Part shown: positions 17,066-24,728 of the stretch, piece after piece
Layout: every line of letters begins with the position of its first letter
How positions within the stretch are numbered: position 1 is the stretch's first letter
Assembly: GCA_002787775.1 (NCBI GenBank)
Contig: PCUW01000056.1
Coordinates: forward strand, 17,581-52,682
Reading direction: 5' to 3'
DNA length: 35,102 bases
Source of the DNA: Bdellovibrionales bacterium CG12_big_fil_rev_8_21_14_0_65_38_15
GTDB taxonomy: Bacteria; Bdellovibrionota; Bacteriovoracia; Bacteriovoracales; Bacteriovoracaceae
Program-made: the position numbers and the translations under genes
The notes under the pieces: generated by a model
The model's database searches: none
What the model was told of the DNA's origin: nothing
What the model saw: the letters and a program-made list of their open reading frames with translations, nothing else

Positions 17066-17842
17066 ATGAAATTACTATTACTTATTACTTTATTTCTTTC
17101 AGTTTCATGCGCTAGTTCATCTAAAAGCATAAATTACAAAATTGATGGCAAAGATTATCAAGGCTATCTTGCTACACCTAAAAATAGTGATGGCAAAAAG
17201 CCTGCGGTTATCGTTATCCATGAATGGTGGGGACAAAACGATTACGCCAAGATGAGAGCTGATATGCTAGCGAAAGAAGGCTATATCGCTTTTGCTCTTG
17301 ATATGTACGGTGAAGGTCAAACAACAGAAAATCCAGAGAAGGCCGGCGAGCTTGCTGGTAATGTTTATGGAAATATGAAAACTGCTGAAAATCGTTTCAA
17401 AGCCGCTTTAAATTACGTGAAATCTCTTCCAAATGTTGATCAAAATAAAATTGCTGCTATCGGATACTGCTTCGGTGGAGGCTTAGTCCTTCATATGGCA
17501 AGAGCTGGTTTTGATCTTGATGGCGTGATTAGCTATCACGGAACTCTTAAGCCTTTTGGAAAAGACGTAAAAAGAGGTCAAATCAAAGGCGAGGTTCTAG
17601 CTTTTAATGGTGCAGCTGATCCAATGGTTCCAAAAGCTCAGGTCGTTGGTTTTAACAAAGAAATGAAAGCGGCTAAAGTGAAATATCAGTCAATCGATTA
17701 CCCTGGTGCTCTTCATGCATTTACAAACCCTGGCGCGACTGAAGTTGGAAAGAAATGGAATCTTCCTGTTGCCTATGATGAACAAGCAGATAAAGACTCT
17801 TGGTCTAAATCATTGGCTTTCTTAAATAAAGTTCTTAAATAA
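17066..17842 (+). CDS. Dienelactone hydrolase family lipoprotein
   Basis: A 258-residue alpha/beta-hydrolase with a lipoprotein signal (LFLSVSC, lipidated C15). The DLH catalytic triad is complete: C135 in GYCFGGG, D185 in GAADPMVP and H217 in GALHAFTNP, with the oxyanion-side block VIHEWWGQNDYAKMRADMLAKEG. Classical dienelactone hydrolases are cytoplasmic enzymes of chlorocatechol breakdown; an exported lipid-anchored form more likely acts on esters or lactones in the periplasm. The frame is open from 17036, but ATG 17066 is chosen because GGAG lies seven bases upstream and the signal peptide begins there. Confidence 0.9.
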   Translation: MKLLLLITLFLSVSCASSSKSINYKIDGKDYQGYLATPKNSDGKKPAVIVIHEWWGQNDYAKMRADMLAKEGYIAFALDMYGEGQTTENPEKAGELAGNVYGNMKTAENRFKAALNYVKSLPNVDQNKIAAIGYCFGGGLVLHMARAGFDLDGVISYHGTLKPFGKDVKRGQIKGEVLAFNGAADPMVPKAQVVGFNKEMKAAKVKYQSIDYPGALHAFTNPGATEVGKKWNLPVAYDEQADKDSWSKSLAFLNKVLK

Positions 17843-18577
17843 TTAGAAAAATTTATTTGGCGAAATATCGTCAAAAAGACTTTGAAAGACTTTCCTAATT
17901 GCATCTTGATTAGGAGAGTCTTTTTGAAAAAGATAATCTTTAGATGTTAATTGTAACTTCTTTGTGGCCTTCGTTTTTTGAACGGCGACATTTCCATCGG
18001 TTATACCAACGTTTTTCAGATTAAATGTCGCATTGATATGAATGGTTAAATCTTCATCCTCAGACATATTTAAAATTAATGTATCTAACTGCTTAAACTC
18101 CTTGGCATCAGGAGCAATAAACTTGAACTCAATACTTTTCTTGTTAAACTTCTTCTCTTTAAGTTTAAATCTAAAAAAAATATCAAGCACATCAAGAAGT
18201 GGTTTAAAGGTTAAAGAGGAATCAACGTTAAGTTGAAGATGTCCTTCTTTGGCCGCAAGATCTCCATAAACCAAGTAGTAACTTTGAGTTTTGTCAGAGA
18301 TTGGACCGTTGATTGGGAGCTTAAAATTAAAATCGACTTGATCACTACTTGATAAAGAAACTGTTTCAACAATCTCAAAAGCATCACTGCTTTTAGCTTT
18401 AACTTTTTTGTTCTTTCCGATGGCAAGAGCAATTCCAAGATTTTCTGGAAATTGATCGTTAGAAGGCGCATGGTTAGTCACTCTTAAGGTTCCCTTAAGC
18501 TCTTGACCTTGAAACCACTGTTCACCAGGTACATCTAAATTGAATTCAAATGGTTTTTGAAAAAATGTACCTTTCAT
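17843..18577 (-). CDS. Conserved-looking hypothetical protein, beta-rich
   Basis: A 244-residue cytoplasmic protein with no signal peptide or membrane segment. The N-terminal part alternates short hydrophobic strands (FEFNLDVPGEQWFQGQELKGTLRVTNH), reminiscent of arrestin-like or Spo0M-like beta-sandwiches, but I cannot confirm a family. It is Lys-rich, with many KK pairs in 130-165. It is exactly adjacent to the convergent DLH gene (no intergenic base). Its start ATG has only a weak GAG site upstream. Confidence 0.6.
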   Translation of the reverse strand: MKGTFFQKPFEFNLDVPGEQWFQGQELKGTLRVTNHAPSNDQFPENLGIALAIGKNKKVKAKSSDAFEIVETVSLSSSDQVDFNFKLPINGPISDKTQSYYLVYGDLAAKEGHLQLNVDSSLTFKPLLDVLDIFFRFKLKEKKFNKKSIEFKFIAPDAKEFKQLDTLILNMSEDEDLTIHINATFNLKNVGITDGNVAVQKTKATKKLQLTSKDYLFQKDSPNQDAIRKVFQSLFDDISPNKFF

Positions 18578-18644
18578 AGTAATTCTCGGATGAAATTTTG
18601 CTTAAATAAAAGCGTTCAAGATAGCCGTCTAAGAGTCTTTTGTC

Positions 18645-18650
18645 TATAAT
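18645..18650 (+). promoter_or_regulatory. -10 box of a probable leaderless mRNA for the RNA methyltransferase
   Basis: A perfect TATAAT ends six bases before the ATG at 18657, with TG two bases upstream of it (TGTCTATAAT). No Shine-Dalgarno exists between them, so translation probably begins at the 5' end of the mRNA. No clear -35 box is visible. Confidence 0.45.
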
Positions 18651-18656
18651 CCTCAA

Positions 18657-19601
18657 ATGGCTAAACCTTATCTCTCTCCAGTCTATTTCAGTACTTATAA
18701 GGATTTCATTCCTGACTTTGATCAATTTATGCAAGTTCAGGCCTCACTTGCTCCAGTATTCGTGAAAAGAAACTCTCTTAAATGTAGTGAGGCAGAGTTT
18801 AATCAATTTCTTGATAGGCATCTAAAAGATGGTGCTTTTGAAAGCGTTAAAAAAGTCAATTGGGTTGAGGACTGTTTTGAGATTAATGCTCCAAGGGCAA
18901 TTGTTGGTGGTCTTTGGGAACATCATATTGGTCTTTATTATATGCTTGGAGCGAGTAGCTTTATTCCGGTGAAGGCGCTTGATCCAAAACCTAATGAAGT
19001 TATTCTTGATATGTGTGCCGCCCCTGGAGGCAAAAGCTTTCTTATTGCAGAAAAAATGAATGACACCGGTGTTTTGATTGCTAACGAGCCAAGTAATGCA
19101 CGAAGAAGAATTTTAAAATCATCATTAGATCGTATGGGTGTGACTAATACTCAATGTACTAACTTCTATGGCGAAAAAATTCCAGATATAGGTTTATTTG
19201 ATAAGATTCTTCTTGATGGACCTTGCTCAGGTGAGGGGAGTTTAAGAGGAACCTGGTCTAGAGCATTTGATTATAATCGTAATGACGAATACAGAAATAC
19301 GCTGCAGCGATCGCAACGAAAACTGCTTGATCGCAGTACTGATCTTTTAAAGCCAGGTGGTCGTTTGGTTTATTCGACATGTACGTATGATCCAGAAGAA
19401 AATGAAATGCAAGTTGATGGCTTTTTGAAAAGACATTCTTCTATGAGTTTAATCGAGATGAACATTGATGGACCTTGGGAAGATGGGATTCATCAATTTA
19501 AAGAGACGACTTTTAATCCAACAATAAAATTAACAAAGAGGATTTATCCTCATCGTTTTAATTCATGGGGGTTTTTCTTTGCGACATTTGTTAAGCAATG
19601 A
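18657..19601 (+). CDS. RsmF-like rRNA m5C methyltransferase catalytic subunit
   Basis: A 314-residue NOL1/NOP2/Sun-family methyltransferase. Motif I is DMCAAPGGKSFLIAE, motif IV is DGPCSGEG (C190) and motif VI is YSTCTYDPEENE (C242). Upstream residues (VKRNSLK, YMLGASSFIPVKALDP) match the substrate-side part of the family. The catalytic domain ends normally at NSWGFFFATFVKQ. The next gene, overlapping by 23 bases in another frame, encodes the PUA-like domain that is fused in E. coli RsmF, so the enzyme may be split in two chains. The target cytosine is unknown. Confidence 0.88.
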   Translation: MAKPYLSPVYFSTYKDFIPDFDQFMQVQASLAPVFVKRNSLKCSEAEFNQFLDRHLKDGAFESVKKVNWVEDCFEINAPRAIVGGLWEHHIGLYYMLGASSFIPVKALDPKPNEVILDMCAAPGGKSFLIAEKMNDTGVLIANEPSNARRRILKSSLDRMGVTNTQCTNFYGEKIPDIGLFDKILLDGPCSGEGSLRGTWSRAFDYNRNDEYRNTLQRSQRKLLDRSTDLLKPGGRLVYSTCTYDPEENEMQVDGFLKRHSSMSLIEMNIDGPWEDGIHQFKETTFNPTIKLTKRIYPHRFNSWGFFFATFVKQ

Positions 19602-20046
19602 TGAACTAGATGGGTTAGTTCAATATATGGAAACGCGCTTTGGATTAGAACCAGCGTTTTTGCATCAGTTCTCATGGGAGAAAAGCGCTCGAGATTTTTG
19701 GATGATGCCAAAGGATCTTTTGCAGTTTAGCCCACAAGATTCATTTATTGAAAAACGAGGTCTTAGGGCCTTTAACGGCGATAAAAATCCGCCAAAACCA
19801 ACAACCGTGTTTATACAACGTTTTGGTCGAATGCTTAATAAGAACGTTATTGATTTAACAACGCAGCAGTTTCAACTGATTTTAGATAAAAAACTCATCC
19901 CTAACTTGGGACGAGAACATGATAAAGGTTTTGTTATACTTAAGCGCCATGGCTTTGCTTTAGGATGCGGTTTCGTCAGAGGCGAAGATATAGAATCACA
20001 AATACCGGTTCGAATGCTTCACACAATTAGCCCAAAATTTTTATAG
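19579..20046 (+). CDS. RsmF C-terminal PUA-like RNA-binding domain protein (stand-alone)
   Basis: Up to 155 residues. Its C-terminal half (GFVILKRHGFALGCGFVRGEDIESQIPVRM) resembles the PUA-like domain at the end of RsmF methyltransferases, with the typical L-G-x-G-x-V-x-G and I-P-x-R pattern. The frame opens at TTG 19579, inside the methyltransferase gene; the first ATG is 19627 (METRFGLEP), 25 bases past that gene's stop. Neither has a strong ribosome-binding site, so coupled translation from the TTG or a frameshift is plausible. It probably guides the methyltransferase to rRNA. The 3' end overlaps the convergent TauE/SafE gene by 20 bases. Confidence 0.65.
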   Translation: MRHLLSNDELDGLVQYMETRFGLEPAFLHQFSWEKSARDFWMMPKDLLQFSPQDSFIEKRGLRAFNGDKNPPKPTTVFIQRFGRMLNKNVIDLTTQQFQLILDKKLIPNLGREHDKGFVILKRHGFALGCGFVRGEDIESQIPVRMLHTISPKFL

Positions 20047-20767
20047 CCCATTTTATCAGTAGTTGAATGGCTGAAATCACGAGAATTGTTTTAAATATTA
20101 ATTTAAAGATATTATCGGGAATATTCTTAAGTAGGCTCACTCCATAGTTCGTTCCAATGATACTTGCAAGCATCATCAGTCCAAGTGGAAATAACCAAGG
20201 CACATAATTAAAACCTAACCATAAAAATCCTAAAATCTTTAGAAGATGATTTAAGGTTTGCATCGAACCTTGAGTGGCTAAAATTTCTTCCTTGTTGAGA
20301 TCATCTCGAACAAAGGCCATACCTAAAATAAGACCGGTAGCTCCAATAAACATTCCTAAAAATCCTATAAATAAACCAATGGCAAAAAAACCTTTTCCTT
20401 TTGGTGTGAAAGTTGGAAGTTTTGCTGGTTTAAAGACTGAATATAAAATCATAAGAGCAATGAAAATTGTTCCATGTGCTAGATCAAGCGTGTCTTTTAT
20501 CAGTATGGCAGCAAAGATATTTCCAAATACCGAGGCTACTGCGAAGGGTGTAAAAAACTTCCACTTAATATGATCTCTTAGTAACCAGCAGCGAGAAAAA
20601 TTTGAGATGAGCTGATTACCGGCATGCAAGGGGATAACGACAGAAGGCTGTAAAAACAAAAGCATGATGGACAATAAAACTGTTCCACCTGCCATTCCAA
20701 CCGTGGCCGAAATAATAGAAGTAAAAAATGAACTGCCAACAAGTAAAACTGTGTGAAGACTATCCAT
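20027..20767 (-). CDS. TSUP family (TauE/SafE) membrane transporter
   Basis: A 246-residue polytopic protein of about eight hydrophobic segments. It has the internal symmetry of the sulfite-exporter TauE/SafE family: the GMAGGTVLLSIML block in the first half is mirrored by GATGLILGMAFV in the second, with LIGF-like FLGMFIGATG. It probably moves a sulfur-containing or other organic anion. ATG 20767 overlaps the stop of the DUF952 gene (ATGGATAG), which indicates translational coupling, so I prefer it to the upstream ATG at 20800. Confidence 0.85.
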   Translation of the reverse strand: MDSLHTVLLVGSSFFTSIISATVGMAGGTVLLSIMLLFLQPSVVIPLHAGNQLISNFSRCWLLRDHIKWKFFTPFAVASVFGNIFAAILIKDTLDLAHGTIFIALMILYSVFKPAKLPTFTPKGKGFFAIGLFIGFLGMFIGATGLILGMAFVRDDLNKEEILATQGSMQTLNHLLKILGFLWLGFNYVPWLFPLGLMMLASIIGTNYGVSLLKNIPDNIFKLIFKTILVISAIQLLIKWAIKILG

Positions 20768-21050
20768 TGTATTTATAATCTTGAACTTCTTTAACTGCAT
20801 CCAAGTTTAAGGGACCGTAAAGGTGAGGAAAACTCATTCCATCTGCTTCTTCGTATTTTAACTCAGCTTTTAGTTTTGATTCATCGATAACAAGAAGGTA
20901 CATATCTTTATTGATATAAAATCTTTGGTAGGTCCCATCGACTTGATCTTCAGTTGAAAAATGAATAAATCCCTCATTGTCTAAGCTTTCAGGACGATAT
21001 TCATTTTCCACTTTCTTCCAAATATTTTTTTCGATGAGATGATAAATCAT
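20760..21050 (-). CDS. DUF952 family protein
   Basis: A 96-residue cytoplasmic protein matching DUF952 as I recall it: an N-terminal IYHLIEKNIW, the block GFIHFSTEDQV, and a terminal HLYGPLNLDAVKEVQDY. The biochemical role is unknown; the fold resembles ADP-ribosyltransferase-like small proteins only by report, not from residues seen here. It overlaps its neighbours on both sides (ATGA with DUF2237, ATGGATAG with the TSUP gene), so it is the middle gene of an obligate-looking operon. Confidence 0.88.
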   Translation of the reverse strand: MIYHLIEKNIWKKVENEYRPESLDNEGFIHFSTEDQVDGTYQRFYINKDMYLLVIDESKLKAELKYEEADGMSFPHLYGPLNLDAVKEVQDYKYNG

Positions 21051-21421
21051 TGCACACCTTTAAGATTGAATCTCATTAATGTATCGATTGAAACAATAGC
21101 GAGAGTTTCTTCATTGGTGGCCTCTAAATCAACGTAGGGAGCGACCCCCGCCATATAAGCTTCAACCCATCTTCCTGCACATAAGCACCATTTATCGCCC
21201 GGTCTTACTCCCGGAAAATTAAACTCAGGTCTTGGTGTTGAAAGATCATTTCCTCTCGATTTTGAATATTCAAGAAATTCTTCAGTGGCTTGAACACAAA
21301 CAGTATGGACCCCAGTATCTTCATGTCCTGTGTGGCAAAATCCGTCGCGATAAAAACCAGTTAAGGGATCATGACAGCAAGGTTTGATAGGTTTGCCGAA
21401 AACGTTTAATTGCTCTTCCAT
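21047..21421 (-). CDS. DUF2237 family protein
   Basis: A 124-residue protein with the conserved DUF2237 blocks: NVFGKPIKPCCHDPLTGFYRDGFC, GVHTVCVQATEEFLEYSKSRGNDLSTP and FPGVRPGDKWCLCAGRWVEA. The many cysteines (C15, C16, C29, C42, C78, C80) suggest metal or redox chemistry, but no activity is known to me. The ATG at 21421 is preceded by AGGA. It is first in the operon with DUF952 and TSUP. Confidence 0.9.
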   Translation of the reverse strand: MEEQLNVFGKPIKPCCHDPLTGFYRDGFCHTGHEDTGVHTVCVQATEEFLEYSKSRGNDLSTPRPEFNFPGVRPGDKWCLCAGRWVEAYMAGVAPYVDLEATNEETLAIVSIDTLMRFNLKGVQ

Positions 21422-21616
21422 TAATAAAATCCTGATTCAAAATTTAATTTAATCTACCATTAGAAAAGTTTTAGCAATACGGTGCCATGCGTGAAAATTA
21501 TATTTTTTTTCTTTATATAAATTCAATGCGTTATCATTGATGGTTGTGCGCCGTCCCATTCAAGTTCTTCATCCGACTTTTATAGTTTCGTGTTTGTTAA
21601 TTGAGGAGTTTGTCAG
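21422..21616. promoter_or_regulatory. Divergent promoter region between DUF2237 operon and exported-protein operon
   Basis: A 195-base AT-rich gap. For the plus strand, TTCAAG (21559-21564), 16 bases, TATAGT (21581-21586) is a fair promoter, followed by GAGGAG before the ATG at 21617. The left half contains a T-run (ATATTTTTTTTC, about 21500). No promoter for the minus operon stands out. Confidence 0.35.
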
Positions 21617-23008
21617 ATGAAGTTTTTCATTCTTATTGCCTGTTTATTTTCACTCTCTGCCTTTGGCCAAGAAATAGGTTTGGAAAGACCAGCTGGTGCC
21701 GTTGATTGTAATCAGTCAGTTAAAAGATGTACTTATATTGTTCAAAACGGAACTGCAGCGAAGTTGATTCAAAGGATTGAGCGAATTTTATTTCCTGGAA
21801 CAATTCTAACTCCAAGCGAAGGTTATATTGAAGCTGAAAGCTTAAAAGAAATTGGGTTTTGGCTGGAGTCTGACGAGCTGCTTGAAAGATTTAAAGGACT
21901 CATTCCATCGTTAGATACTTTTGAAAGCTTTGATCCAACTAGCCTCGTTCAAATTTCAATTGATGTTTATGGGATGACCGAAACAGGTTTAACAAATTTA
22001 ACAGCTTCACTTCAAAGTGTTGGCCCAGCAAACGATGACAGTGGGGACTTTTCTATCTCAACTGGTAATGCGGCTTTAGATTTAACTCTTAAACTTGGTA
22101 CAAACCTTTTAGCATCAGCACTTGGATCTAAAAATGTTAAAAAGTATACAAAGAAGCTCACCACAGTAACTCGCTATATTCCAAATCGTGCAGAAATTAA
22201 TTTTTCACATACTTCAAATATTTATATTTCTCCAACAGCTGGATCCGTGAAGGAAGAAAAAGTTGGTTTGAATATTGACGGTGAAGTTTCAATTGAGCGC
22301 ATAAGAAACGATCTTATTAAAATTCAAGATTTCAGCTTTAGATATGGGGTTTTAATTCCTGGAGTTGATCCCGCAAGTAATCGCGTCAATGTACTCGAAG
22401 TGACTAATCCAGAAGTTTATCTTCTAAGCGGAATCTCAAACCTCATTGTCTCAACTACAACTGATGAAGTCACACGTACTCGCGGATGGGGCTTATTGTC
22501 TGTAGAAAGAGGTAAGGACGAGAACTTATCTAAACTTATGGTTGTTGTTAGAGCAGAGCCTTTATCATTTGAAAGTGTCATCGATCGTATGCGCGACATG
22601 AGAGTTAGAGACCTTCATGGAACCTTTACTGCTACTGATAGAACGGCGATGAACCCAACTGGTCCCGATCTTAAGCAAATCCTCGATACGGGTATTGATG
22701 CCTATGCTAGGTTTACGGCTTCAGGCGATCGTATCCTGGGCTTTAATCTTGATAAAAAAATGGCGAGCTTGGCGACAATTGATAAAAACATCGAAATTGA
22801 AATCAAAACGCGTGGAATGAAACAAAAAGCCATCCGTACAGTTGAGAATCTTATGATTAGTGGTATTCGCTTTGATGAATTGCCAAGAGCTGCCATTGAT
22901 AAAGAGCTCGTTAAGTTTACTTTAAAATTTAAAACCTTTCGTGGTCCAACTCTATTAAGAAAAAACCTTTGGTATAACCCCCAAACAAATGCCTTTATTT
23001 CGGAATAA
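21617..23008 (+). CDS. Exported protein with faint secretin-like C-terminal half
   Basis: A 463-residue protein with a Sec signal peptide (MKFFILIACLFSLSAFG) and two cysteines near the N-terminus (VDCNQSVKRC). Residues about 110-340 read like a degenerate secretin barrel: VQISIDVYGMTETGL, an I-Y-I-S-P block before VGLNIDGEVSI, then NVLEVTNPEVYLLSGI and KLMVVVRAEPL, in the order expected for the secretin signature. It lacks the canonical V-P-x-L-x-x-I-P-x-x-G segment. No other type II or IV secretion genes are nearby. GGAG lies before the ATG. It is first of three genes for exported proteins that overlap each other. The secretin similarity is tentative. Confidence 0.55.
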   Translation: MKFFILIACLFSLSAFGQEIGLERPAGAVDCNQSVKRCTYIVQNGTAAKLIQRIERILFPGTILTPSEGYIEAESLKEIGFWLESDELLERFKGLIPSLDTFESFDPTSLVQISIDVYGMTETGLTNLTASLQSVGPANDDSGDFSISTGNAALDLTLKLGTNLLASALGSKNVKKYTKKLTTVTRYIPNRAEINFSHTSNIYISPTAGSVKEEKVGLNIDGEVSIERIRNDLIKIQDFSFRYGVLIPGVDPASNRVNVLEVTNPEVYLLSGISNLIVSTTTDEVTRTRGWGLLSVERGKDENLSKLMVVVRAEPLSFESVIDRMRDMRVRDLHGTFTATDRTAMNPTGPDLKQILDTGIDAYARFTASGDRILGFNLDKKMASLATIDKNIEIEIKTRGMKQKAIRTVENLMISGIRFDELPRAAIDKELVKFTLKFKTFRGPTLLRKNLWYNPQTNAFISE

Positions 23009-23951
23009 TGTGAAAGCGCTAGTCTTCATTTTTACTTTCGTCATTTCGAGCATGGCTTTTGCTCAAAAGCCTAATTTCCTTGTAACTGAAAGTGCAATCA
23101 TTGAGGAGTATAGAGGCGCTTTGCGCTCTAAACTGGATGAGTTATCACAAAACTATATTGCCTCAAGAACAAATCAAGCGATCATCTGGTTTTCTACTAA
23201 TGACATTGAATGCAACGGAAAAAATTATCCAGCCAAAAGTCCCTTAGCAACACTCTCTTTTTCGACTGGTATCAAGTCTTATCAAGTTGAATTAAGAGGT
23301 TGTGATAAAGAGACCGTCTTAGTTGAGCAGTTTTTAACTCAAGAGCAGGTTCCATATAGTATCAGTGATTATTTAGAAGGTATGATTCCGGCCAAGTTAT
23401 CTAGCTATCTTTTTAAAGATGGTCATGGCGTTAATATTTTTGAGTGGAGACAACTTGAACATATAAGTTCTTTTAAGTTCATAAACCAATCAATCCTTGA
23501 TTTGTATAAAGAAGATAACCGATGGCAATATCTTGTTAAAGGTTATAACGCCCAATATTCACATGATGGTTTTAGCTTTAATGTGACAATGGGATTTCCC
23601 GACTTTAGAACGACTGTTGAGTGGGATGATACGAGCTATCGTATCTTTGATAGTGAATATCGTCGTATTGGGATTAATGCCTTTTTGACTGGATACTCTC
23701 ACGCTATTCAAACATCAACTTTAAGCTTTGTTGGGAATATTTTAAAACGCTTATTAGATGAGTTACCTTCAACTGAATTTGTCTCAAGTGGAGGCCAAAA
23801 CTCTAGATTCTTAGATGAGATGAGGCGTACTCTTACAAGGCTGTTGAATAATCTTGAACTTAATCTTGTCAGACAATTTGTCCAAGATGTCATCAAAGCG
23901 TTAGAAACGGGCTTACTCAAAGTGACAGATAATAGACCGGAAGATAAATGA
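22989..23951 (+). CDS. Exported hypothetical protein
   Basis: A 320-residue protein with a signal peptide (ALVFIFTFVISSMAFA) and two mature cysteines (DIECNG, LRGCDK) that may pair. The first ATG (22989) lies 20 bases inside the preceding gene; GTG at 23010, one base after its stop, would give a tidier signal peptide beginning VKALVF and has GGA just upstream. No family is recognised. The C-terminal 70 residues (DEMRRTLTRLLNNLELNLVRQ) look helical and perhaps coiled-coil. It is co-transcribed with both neighbours, its stop overlapping the next start (ATGA). Confidence 0.7.
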   Translation: MPLFRNNVKALVFIFTFVISSMAFAQKPNFLVTESAIIEEYRGALRSKLDELSQNYIASRTNQAIIWFSTNDIECNGKNYPAKSPLATLSFSTGIKSYQVELRGCDKETVLVEQFLTQEQVPYSISDYLEGMIPAKLSSYLFKDGHGVNIFEWRQLEHISSFKFINQSILDLYKEDNRWQYLVKGYNAQYSHDGFSFNVTMGFPDFRTTVEWDDTSYRIFDSEYRRIGINAFLTGYSHAIQTSTLSFVGNILKRLLDELPSTEFVSSGGQNSRFLDEMRRTLTRLLNNLELNLVRQFVQDVIKALETGLLKVTDNRPEDK

Positions 23952-24646
23952 AGAAGTTACTCTTTGCTTTATTTTTCTTATTACCTTTTCTTTCTTTTGC
24001 CAACTCTCTAGAGGAGCTCCTTCCTTCGAATCATCCTTCAAGAAAACTTACGTTGAGTTTAGTTTTTTCAAAACTACAACAATCATCACGCGATTGGATG
24101 AGAAATGGTTTTTATGAAGAAAGAGGAGAGTGTCTACATTGGTTGCATAATGAGGAGCAACTGACGACAACGTGTCTTAAAAAAAATGAACGAACGTACA
24201 TTTTGTCAATGAAGAGTGATTCTCTTAAAGAAGTCTTTGAATTTGAATTTTCTAGGGACGTGTCTTTTACAATTTTCGACATCATGAGCTTTGATGCAAA
24301 TCTATTTCAAAGTATCTTGGTTAAGTTTAAGGCACAAAATAAAGGCTTCTTGTATGAAGTTAATCAAGATGTTGTGCATTTTAAGACTATCTCTTTTGGT
24401 ATTTATGAATTCTTTTCAGTTCTAACTCCTTGGGGCGATGGTGGAGTTAGACAAGAAGTCTTTGGTCGATGCTTAACTTGTAGTGGAAAGCATTATCGTG
24501 CCTTTATTGATTCGAGCGGAGATATTGAGTATAGGGCTTCTCATTTAGCGGGAAGGTTAATGCCAGGTTCCTGGAATGAATTTCTTGGTTTTAGTTATTT
24601 CTTTGTTCTTGAAAAAATCGCCTCAACAATAAATATCTTCAATTAA
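23948..24646 (+). CDS. Exported hypothetical protein
   Basis: A 232-residue protein with a signal peptide (MKKLLFALFFLLPFLSFA). It has four cysteines, two of them as CLTC near residue 176. That CxxC is followed by S-G-K-H and not H, so it is not a haem site. No family is recognised. It is coupled by an ATGA overlap to the gene upstream and is last in the three-gene operon. Its small size and the two preceding exported proteins suggest a periplasmic or outer-membrane complex, without stronger evidence. Confidence 0.7.
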   Translation: MKKLLFALFFLLPFLSFANSLEELLPSNHPSRKLTLSLVFSKLQQSSRDWMRNGFYEERGECLHWLHNEEQLTTTCLKKNERTYILSMKSDSLKEVFEFEFSRDVSFTIFDIMSFDANLFQSILVKFKAQNKGFLYEVNQDVVHFKTISFGIYEFFSVLTPWGDGGVRQEVFGRCLTCSGKHYRAFIDSSGDIEYRASHLAGRLMPGSWNEFLGFSYFFVLEKIASTINIFN

Positions 24647-24728
24647 TTTCATCTATTCAATAGCTTAGCCTATGAAAGAAAGTCATTATTTCTAAGCATT
24701 TATTGTTTGTCCTGCTCATCCTGCTAAT

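Noticed and set aside
24475..24486. CLTC in the third exported protein as a haem c site
   Set aside because: The residue after the second Cys is Ser, with His four positions on, so CxxCH is not met.
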